DNA from: Pseudocercospora fijiensis CIRAD86
Taxonomy: Eukaryota > Ascomycota > Dothideomycetes > Mycosphaerellales > Mycosphaerellaceae
NCBI RefSeq assembly: GCF_000340215.1
Contig: NW_006921536.1
Location: 5,168,874-5,232,873 of the forward strand
Length of the DNA: 64,000 bases
Direction of reading: 5' to 3'
In this document: piece after piece, positions 58,510 through 64,000 of the stretch
Layout of the letters: the number at the start of each line of letters is the position of its first letter
Position numbering within the stretch: the stretch's first letter is position 1
Notes under the pieces: generated by a model
Told to the model about the DNA's origin: nothing
The model's database searches: none
The model's input: only the letters and a program-made list of their open reading frames with translations
Program-made: the position numbers and the translations under genes

Positions 58510-59560
58510 TACGATCTTGCTATTGTTTGAGTATCCAGTTAGTTAATAGTATACCGTATAAATTTGCCGAAGTCTACGAAGCAATTAGCCTCGTTGATAT
58601 ACTTCTTAACCTATGCCTTAAGTACGTTAAATAACAACTTAATAGGGTTGAAGTCTAGCGAATACGGAGGCAGGTATCGAAGGTAGACACCTACCGCCGC
58701 TACGATATCCTTTATACGCTAAGTGCGGTAGATTAACGCGTTATCTATAATAATAAATATACTAGGCTCCATTTGAGGCAGTACTATATACTATAACTAT
58801 GCCTCGAAGATCTCCGCAATAATAGAACCTTAGTAGATAATAGTACCATTAAGATAACTATTAACTAATATAGCCGGTAGGACACTCTATCGCTTTAACC
58901 TTACCGCCGACCCTTCTTTAAAGACAGGGCGGTTAACTAGACCGTATCTATATTTCCGCTATCTAGTACGCTCGTTAGAGGCGCTCTTATCGACACATAC
59001 TACCTTATACGCCGGCATAGCTATTTGCCTTATCTTAAAGTCGTCTCGAAGGTCCTAGTTCTATTCCGTCGCAAACCGTATCGCTTTCTTCCTCGTCTAG
59101 CTACGTCTCTTTAGTACTCGCGATACCGTCGACTAGCTAATAACAACGTCGTATTCGTCGTATAGATACTATACTACCTCGTCTTAGTAGGTATATAGTC
59201 GGTCGTTAAGGAATTCGAAGATACGCTATAGAAACAGGTAGATTAGTCAAACTGCGACCGTACGCGCTAGGCGACACGACACTACCTACATCCTTAAAGA
59301 TTAGCAATAGCGACCGTAGACGACCTAACCTTGCAAGGTCTTTAATATAGAATATACTAAATAGGCGATAATTGTTATAGATCTTGTCGATACTGCGCCT
59401 AGCGACATTTAGCAGGTTAGAGATAGCGATATTAGACAACTCGCCCTCGTCGAATAGGCGTTTAATCTTATTAAGCTAATAGTCTAGTAACCGCGCTATT
59501 AACAACACCTTCGAGGGGTATATACTATAGAAATAGCGACGACGAGATATAGTATCATTT
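58510..59560 (-). pseudogene. Tc1/mariner transposase remnant
   Basis: The minus strand shows a helix-turn-helix ('LSNIAISNLLNVARRSIDKI', near 59,440-59,380), then a phase break near 59.2 kb. The DDE domain follows. The first Asp is in 'VCVDKSASNERT' (about 59,000), the second in 'IIIDNALIYRT' (about 58,750), and 'LPPYSPDFNPIKLLF' lies near 58,650. The expected third acid in that last motif is Glu, but the codon is AAG, one TG-to-TA change from GAG, so the catalytic site is lost. Several TAG/TAA stops are present. Confidence 0.85.
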
Positions 59561-59626
59561 TAGAAGAGAAGTAGGAAACCGCTAAGAAGCTAATTCTATA
59601 CTAATTATAGTGCAGCTACACTATAG

Positions 59627-59682
59627 TAAATTCTATAGTCCTCCGAGCGCATAGCGCGACATATTGCATAGCGTAATATACT
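59627..59682 (-). repeat. Right terminal inverted repeat of the Tc1/mariner element
   Basis: Partner of 55741-55795. Confidence 0.8.
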
Positions 59683-59999
59683 GCTAGCTCGTAGCGCGAC
59701 GTCGTTATTATTACTATTATTATTCGCGTACGCGCGTACCTCGCCGATTGCCTAGGCCTCGATAGAACGAGGGAATAAGAGGGGGACCTAAATACTAGGA
59801 GAAGGGCCTTAGAGGGCGCGTTAGTAAAGAGGTAGAATCCTTAAAAGAGTAGTAACTAATTAACGCGTCGTAGCGCGCTAGTATAGTCTTATTGTCCTTT
59901 GCTAACAATTGCTTGTAGCTAATTAGTTAGCTAATAGCACCCCGGGGGTAGTATTAATCCTAGGCCTTAATAGTAACATTATAAGCTTTTAGCCTTCTT

Positions 60000-62900
60000 C
60001 TTGTTCTTTACGCTAGTCTAATACTTATCTAATAACTCGGCTATATCCTCGAAGGAGTCTTTAGCCTCCTACGAGTCCTATTTAAGTAAATAGCCTTGCT
60101 ATCTTAGGAGGTACTCCTTCTTACCTTGCCTAGTCTAGTGCTTTAGGATACGTTCTATAGACTACAGCTCTTTACTATTAGCTAGGATATCCTCGGACTC
60201 GGTAGGTGCTTCGTCCCCTTCGCGGTAGTAATATAGTTTAAGGAGGGAGATATAGAAGGTGTTATAGATGGTATAATAAGGTAGAAGCTACAACTAATAG
60301 GCCTGTATGCCCTTAGCCTCTCGAATGCGGAATAGGCTAATGTATATTAGTGCGAGCTTAGGCCTTGTTTTGCTATTAGGTAATAGGTGTTTGCAGATAC
60401 GGAGGTTCTTAGTACTTAATATAACTATATCGCCTTGTTTGAAGGTTATTAGCGTATAGTGTTTGTTATAGTAGGCCTTCTAATAGGCCTAGGCCTTTGC
60501 TAGTTTGTTAGCTATCTTAGCGTAAATTTCTCGCATCTTTTAAATACGTTCTATTGCCGCTAGTATCTCTAGTACTTAACGCGCTTCCCTTTCCTTACGC
60601 TCGGCCTCGAGCGAGGTAAATAGATCTTTCAGTAAAGCGGCGTTTTGGCCTATTATAGCTATATATAGTAAAACCTTAGTTAATAAGTACACGCTATTGT
60701 TATATACGAATTCTGTAGGTTGTAGGAGGTTAACCTAATCGTTAGGGTTCTTATTAATGTAGCTGCGTAGGTACTGCTATAGCGTAGTATTCTACCTCTC
60801 TATTTAACTATTAGTCTGTAAATAGAAGGCTGTTAATAGCCGATGCTTTAGTCTTAGCTAAAGGCATAATTCGCTCTAATAGTACGATATAAATGTCGAG
60901 CCCCTATCGGAGACTATCCCCTTAGGGCCTTAGGGGTCCCCTAATAGCTATAGAAGATGTTGTTCTATAGTGCTTTAGCTATATTAATAGTCGTCTAATC
61001 CTTCCGAGTAGGAATATAACGAGCGCTCTTAGTAAACCGGTCTACGATAACTAGGATAGTATTATATATATCCTTACTGCCCCTACGCTTAGTAGGCGGA
61101 AGGCCTATAATAAAGTCTATTATAAGCTTAGCAAATAGCTTCTTTAGAATAGGAAGCGAAGACAGCTCGCCGAATAGCAAGTGCTTCGGTACTTTAACTC
61201 GTTAATATACGGCATACGTGTTTACGTAGTCCTTTATATCCCGCTTACTATTTAGCTAGTAGTATATACGCGATAGTAGCTCGTGCGACCTCTCTATACT
61301 ATAGTAACTAGCAAGCTTACTATTATAGTATCGCTTAAGAAGCTCTTATCGGATCGAATGCTCGGCAGGGACATAGAGCCTACCCTTATAGCGCAAATAG
61401 CTATTAGCATCAATCGACTAATTCTTGCTAGATCTAGTCTTGCGGCTACTTCTAAGCTAATCTATACGAGCCGTAGCAAAGGCGTCCCTTTACTAAGCAC
61501 GTAACAGCTTATCCACAAATGCTCGGCTATCCCTATCTACAAGTTCGCTTAATAGCACCCTCGCTGTCTTGCGTAGTACGTACTATATATATCTAGTAGC
61601 ACTAGCAGCCGGATTAACTATACTAGTACTTTAATCGCTATTACTATATATAGCGATATCGACTAGGGAGTTATTACAACTTCTTCTATCTATGTCCTTA
61701 GCCCTTGCCTTAACACGTACTATTAATATAGCAAGAGCATTAATATGCTTCAAGCCGTCGCGGAGTCCGGTAAGCCGCTTATCCTACGCGTACTTATTAA
61801 TAATATAGGCTATAGCAATCTTATACTATAGGGTTAGAAACAATGAATTAATAGATTAGTAAGTCTCGCTGTCGTAATTAGGTCGCCTCGATAGGCTATT
61901 AGCAGGGTTGCTTACGCCTAGCCGATATAATATATTAAAATTAAACCTAGCGAGGTAGACGGCCTATCTAGCCTATCGACCTATAACCCTAGTAACCTTC
62001 GTAATTCTACGGAGGTTGTTATAGTCCGTATAGACCTAAATAGTATGCTATATACTATCGAGATAGTAGCGCTAGTGCTTAAAGGCCTCTATAATAGCTA
62101 AGAGCTCTTGCTCGTAGGTCTCGTAGCGACGCTTAGTATTAATTATCTTCCGTAAGAAGAAGGCAATCGGGTGCTAGTAATAGTTATTATCTAATTGCTA
62201 TAATATAATAGCCGATATAGCGAACTGTAAAGCGTTAGTCTCAATACGGATCTGTTTACTTAGTACGAAATAGTATAGTAAGGGGACTTTAGTAAAGCGC
62301 TTCTTTAAACCGTTAAAAGCGGCTTATACTCTATTAGTCTATTTAAACTCTCTAGATAGATTGGCCTTGGTTTTAGTAAGCTTAGTTAATAGTATTATAT
62401 GCCTCGAATAGCCCTTAATAAAGCGGCGGTAGAAGTTAGTAAAACCGAGGAATAATTAAAGCTCTTTAATAGACGTAGGAATAGGCTATTCGGTAATTGT
62501 TTTAATCCGATTAGGATTAGCCTTAATACTATTAGTTAATACGATAAAGCTAAGGAAGGCTACCTCCTTAGTAGTAAAGGTGCATTTAGAAGGCTTGCAA
62601 TATAGGCTATAGGCCCGTAGGCGGTCGAGTACCTTACGGACTATAGCCTAGTACTCCGTAATATTAGGCGAATAGGTATAAACTAGGATGTTATCTAGGT
62701 AAACTATATAGAGGTAGTCTAATAGGCCCGAAAGGGCCCGATTAATATAGGACTAGAATATTGCAGGGGCGTTTGCTAGCCTAAATAGCATAACTAGGTA
62801 CTTAAAATAGCTATAGCGAGTACGGAAGGCTGTTTTCTATTCGTCGCCCTTACGAATGCAGATACGATAGTACGCATCCTTAATGTCTAGTATAGTATAG

Positions 62901-64000
62901 TAGTAAGTACTAGAAAGGCGATCGAGGGTCTTATTAATAAGCGGAAGTAGATAGCGGTCTTTAATAGTAACAGTATTAAGTCTACGGTAATTAACATATA
63001 GGCGTAGGCTACTATCCTTCTTAGGGACAAAGAGGATTAGTGTACTAGCAGGGCTATTGCTATACTGAATTCGACTATTAGCTAGGTTCTTATCTAGGTA
63101 CTTATATAATATAGTAAGCTCTCGTTTACTAAGGTTATAGAGGGGACTAAAGGGGACCTCTTTACCCTCTATAATATTAATCTTATAATCCGTCCCTTTA
63201 AATATAGGCAATATCGATGCTAGATAGTGTTTAAACACATTAATATAGGTCTCTCGAATAGGCTATAGTATACGAGCAAGCTATTTAGGGTCTATGCTAT
63301 TAGGGGGCACTAGTTTATCGTCCTTACTACTAAGTAGGTCGGTAGTCGGGTTAGCTAAGGCGGAGGCTAGTATTAGGTTGCTAATAAACAGGACCCTAAT
63401 ATCGTTAGGGCACTCGCTAACATTAATATATTTAATGTCCTCCTTCCTAGCGATTCTAAATCGCTACTATTAAAGGCCTAAGTCTATAGTTATAGCGTAG
63501 TGTTTAAGGATAGGGTTGCTAGAAATAATATCGGATAGAAGGCTATCTATATCTACTGTATAGGTAGTAAAGTCTAGTAGGCGCTTATTTCCGAGGTCGT
63601 CCTTTAGAACTATAGGAATATAGTAGGCTCTATAGGTTAAGTGCCGAGCGTTATTAAACTAAGCAAGGGTTAGTAGGTTAGCTCTATTTAATTATCGAAG
63701 GTCTAGTTACTTAGCTAGGCGATAGCTAATAAGGGCACTAACTGAATTTCCTAGGTCTAGCATAACCTTAGTCTTATAGTTAGTTCTATACGTATCCTAT
63801 ATAAGGCAGGTACGTATAATAGCTAGTATAATGTCGATAGTTTTACGCCGTATAAGGCTAATAGTTAGTGCAGCGCCTATTCTTTTTTCGACTAATAGGA
63901 AGGACCGATAGGGGTAGCGTTAGCGGCTAAAAGGTGCTTTCGGTGCTTAGCGGTAGTATAGTCGATTCGGGCCTAATCCTTAGGTTTGTCGCATTAGCCT
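60000..64000 (-). pseudogene. E5 pol and end of gag, RIP-degraded
   Basis: Minus strand from right to left. A zinc-knuckle region lies at the window edge and the protease region near 63.75 kb. Reverse transcriptase is open at 62837-63238 ('YVNYRRLN', 'DAYYRICI') and is followed by a YLDN box near 62.69 kb. RNase H follows, then integrase (about 61.7-60.5 kb) and a chromodomain near 60,010-60,170. The colinear match to E1 is close and covers the N gap of E1. Confidence 0.85.

Larger units (their letters stand above)
55741..59682. mobile_element. Tc1/mariner-like element, 3.9 kb, with two convergent broken genes
   Basis: Inverted repeats of about 55 bp mark the ends. The left starts AGTATTATGCTATGCAATA at 55741. 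The right, reversed from 59682, starts AGTATATTACGCTATGCAATA. Both share GTCGCGCTAT and CGGAGG further in. CTA flanks both sides, compatible with a TA target though the exact boundary is blurred. E1 has no insertion at the matching place. A transposase remnant lies on the minus strand at the right, and a second frame on the plus strand fills the rest. Twice the usual length for fungal Tc1/mariner elements. Confidence 0.82.
48714..64000 (-). mobile_element. Ty3/gypsy chromovirus E4, truncated by the window, E5 inside
   Basis: The 3' LTR is at 48714-48900. A polypurine tract, with sense GGAGGACGGGGG, abuts it on the inner side. Pol follows to 54,591. E5 is inserted at 54,592-54,596 (TACTC), and the 5' half of E4 (gag, 5' LTR) must lie beyond the right edge. 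Its own target duplication (CTCCG) can only be seen on the left. Confidence 0.82.
54597..64000 (-). mobile_element. Chromovirus E5 (E1/E2 family) inserted in E4, runs off the right edge
   Basis: The 3' LTR is at 54597-54794, preceded by TACTC as the likely target. The inside follows E1 closely (E1 12,016 to about 17,270) except for a 3.9-kb Tc1/mariner insertion at 55741-59682. The 5' LTR and most of gag are beyond 64,000. Confidence 0.9.

Overview
The window looks like a filamentous ascomycete chromosome, probably a Dothideomycete. The evidence is short GT-AG introns of 52 to 126 bp, fungal versions of the genes, and a repeat block altered by RIP (repeat-induced point mutation). The exact species cannot be read from the sequence.

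Region 1, 1 to about 11.47 kb, is ordinary gene space with six genes. They are the 5' part of a CorA-type Mg2+ transporter (minus, running off the left edge), signal peptidase subunit Spc1 (plus, one intron), the RING-box protein Rbx1 (minus, two introns), D-3-phosphoglycerate dehydrogenase (minus), a DUF6604-type protein of about 794 aa (plus, five introns), and a secreted aspartoacylase/succinylglutamate-desuccinylase-like zinc hydrolase (plus). They are housekeeping genes transcribed independently, with no operon or cluster logic.

Region 2, about 11.47 kb to the right edge, is a 52.5-kb nest of RIP-degraded transposons without an intact gene. CpA and TpG are almost absent, TpA is very common and CpG is retained. 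Working from LTR ends and target-site duplications (TSDs), I can unpick the nest. (a) An old Ty3/gypsy element, E3 (minus), forms the base. (b) A very large Ty3/gypsy element, E0 (plus, 107-bp LTRs, TSD GAATC, about 13.8 kb after removing insertions), sits in E3. It carries a gag-pol with a chromodomain, then an additional reading frame of about 5.1 kb. (c) Two related 7-kb chromoviruses sit in E0: E1 (minus, TSD TATCT) inside the left LTR of E0, and E2 (plus, TSD CTTAC) in its leader, together making a large inverted repeat. (d) E2 holds a 393-bp hAT-like MITE. (e) E3 also holds a 187-bp solo LTR (TSD ATAAG) and a further chromovirus, E4 (minus), whose left LTR is the same LTR family. (f) E4 holds a 375-bp MITE with 19-bp inverted repeats, and E5, another copy of the E1/E2 family. 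(g) E5 holds a 3.9-kb Tc1/mariner element with a broken transposase and a second long reading frame of unknown function.

The most unusual items are the long extra frame in E0, the companion frame in the Tc1/mariner element, and the two MITEs, which still have CA and TG and so probably arrived after most of the RIP. All transposon frames are interrupted by TAG/TAA stops of the kind RIP makes from CAG, CAA and TGG, so they are relics. A 262-bp run of N lies inside E1.
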